64,000 nt of DNA from Candidatus Poribacteria bacterium. GTDB lineage: Bacteria > Poribacteria > WGA-4E > WGA-3G. A program made the translations under genes and the position numbers. How positions within the stretch are numbered: position 1 is the stretch's first letter; each line of letters opens with the position of its first letter. This document shows, in pieces, positions 63,801 through 64,000 of this stretch. Location of the stretch: NCBI GenBank assembly GCA_009841255.1, contig VXMD01000008.1:125445-189444 (forward strand), given 5' to 3'. The notes beneath the pieces are model-generated. The model was not told the DNA's origin, did no database searches, and saw nothing but the letters and a program-made list of their open reading frames with translations.

Positions 63801-64000
63801 ACTACTTTTGACATCCGTATCTTAAAAGGTGTCGGTGATCGTGGCGAATCAGAATCACGAAGACTGATTATCAATAGAGGATCAGCATCAAACGTAAGAG
63901 GTAGTGCGTTTGCCGAAATGTATATGGCTTACTCGGGTGAAGGTATTACTGAAACAACTCCCGTTACATCGCCTTACAATCAATATCCGAATACTTTTGA
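60876..64000 (+). CDS. Large secreted protein: dockerin followed by putative-Ig repeats (3' end outside window)
   Basis: The frame is open from ATG 60876 (AAAGGA upstream) to the window end, 1041 codons without a stop. A signal peptide ends near residue 23. A dockerin follows at about 27-75, with two loops DVNEDGVVNIIDLTLVA and DVNGDGVVNITDLTLVA. After that come repeated Ig-like units of the He_PIG type (LPAGL-x-x-x-x-G-x-x-S-G-x-P, for example LPAGLRFDNGVVSGSP, FPPGLTLANGILSGTP, LPAGLTLTNGVISGRA). Past about residue 550 the repeats give way to a longer, unrecognised region. With dockerin first, it could attach to a cohesin-bearing protein such as the one at 3132. Confidence 0.88.
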   Translation, partial: MKITFTTITIVFCVMLAFPSEPSQLRSDVNEDGVVNIIDLTLVASNFGERGENTADVNGDGVVNITDLTLVAAAFGNTTQVQGPPVWQTIIPQQEFVVGVTKSVNLLSFVDAGYPSPSFSVKTGQTLPAGLRFDNGVVSGSPITVGHTDVIFVASNTVGGTRNNVEKTISFRVHARQGPTWETDSDIRTVAIDTNYSLDLNTMVTAYPRPTISRGSILIFPPGLTLANGILSGTPTRPGKYQLTFIATNSEGTASLTFTLQVQAPPVWQATIPQQTFVVGVTKSVNLLSFLDAGFPAPTFSVKTSEVLPAGFRLVDSILVAVPEESAASTRSITIVATNAQGSTEKTIGLNITVDLPTIRTVPSQSFEASTEYSLDLNDFVTSAARVTFQVDPRTPLPAGLTLTNGVISGRATVIGTSVTRIVVSNSASSVDLDIGFNIQRLTRTAPNFASTLPIAQNGNVNVRLPAIDLSQHVRGSIPIIFSVKTGSTLPAGLTLEGSIISGIPTAEIVNEQVTVIAKNSVASDEAIITYTVGAEPVYQAPNWKAIPDQLLRLGQEVSLNISSYVTGHPEPDLYFTPIYSDGRVPFGGNPFTDHVGEQEFVMGLHINQRDGQYYIEGIVKGFDVNTPPAGATQEELDDWAFLSKNQPSLGRGVSEWILSAENYDTNLQVDNVESAETRLRIWVGTEPYTPVPVPELPVDRNQLFWFNFLQPAKEGAPYFGGIDVSPNELDNNPDRYPDIKFYLAMRPYGTLRVKQIPNNRLPEGLVLITYKSAPDSRPSFSNNPDLFSIRGICTEPPSKHSVVLEATNEYGSRDIGITFNIRGREPVDKKNIFFLRRIQLDPVALEGKEVKAIAFEDDAFYIGTYDAEEGNSYGRKPYVLETPKFAGRIPTVPANTEIPAPTILAFRPNGERVVGQGSVPASFELNRATKSYNFTTLPPHAILFRPPVTHSLTIFRSGYLDVITRKVIQSETRRTTFDIRILKGVGDRGESESRRLIINRGSASNVRGSAFAEMYMAYSGEGITETTPVTSPYNQYPNTF

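Overview
The window looks like a piece of a Candidatus Poribacteria (sponge-symbiont) or close-relative genome. The reasoning is gene content, not a marker gene: six phytanoyl-CoA dioxygenase (PhyH) family genes in 64 kb, a sulfatase, LamG, FN3, VCBS/ASPIC, dockerin/cohesin and leucine-rich-repeat secreted proteins, a bacterial microcompartment shell gene beside its aldehyde dehydrogenase, many Gfo/Idh, ThuA, sugar-isomerase and amidohydrolase genes, and long intergenic spaces full of short hairpin repeats. No rRNA, tRNA or CRISPR array was seen. Genes lie on both strands in short operons.

Layout. 0-3 kb: two PhyH genes, an amidohydrolase and a Uma2 nuclease, all minus. 3.1-7.3 kb: a 1387-residue secreted protein joining cytochrome c, leucine-rich repeats, cohesin, dockerin and a C-terminal sorting-type domain. 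7.5-15 kb: a UvrD-like helicase with an inserted DnaQ-type exonuclease, a BMP lipoprotein, a PhyH protein with an HxG metal site, a DUF1611 protein and a TIM-barrel isomerase. 15-25 kb: housekeeping genes (endonuclease III-like glycosylase, ligA, CoA-acylating aldehyde dehydrogenase plus BMC shell protein, citrate synthase-like protein plus icd, NIPSNAP). 24.7-34 kb is an accessory region: broken hicA, a short tyrosine recombinase, a clostripain-like protein, a divergently transcribed cluster of very small membrane and coiled-coil proteins with strong promoters, a pseudoknotted RNA leader and an apparent frameshift at an A6 run, then an endonuclease/phosphatase-family lipoprotein, gene remnants and an orphan HicB. 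34-44 kb: FN3 protein, mutS, mtaB, an oxidoreductase and a VCBS/ASPIC protein. 44.2-47.2 kb: a compact minus-strand operon of PhyH (HxA site), nucleoside phosphorylase, GNAT and PhyH (HxD site). 47.3-58.7 kb: a MNT/HepT pair with broken hepT, LamG proteins, sulfatase plus zinc alcohol dehydrogenase, two Rid proteins, fabV, ThuA, an Nramp-like transporter and another PhyH. 58.7-60.7 kb: an apparently intact IS607-type element (serine TnpA plus TnpB). 60.9 kb to the end: a large dockerin/putative-Ig-repeat protein running off the window.

Most worth following up: (i) two PhyH proteins whose iron-binding HxD is HxG or HxA, the signature of non-haem iron halogenases, one of them in an operon with a nucleoside phosphorylase; (ii) the structured leader at 29.9 kb and the small-protein cluster it belongs to; (iii) cohesin and dockerin modules in surface-type proteins; (iv) several families of dispersed hairpin repeats, one copy lying inside an open reading frame.
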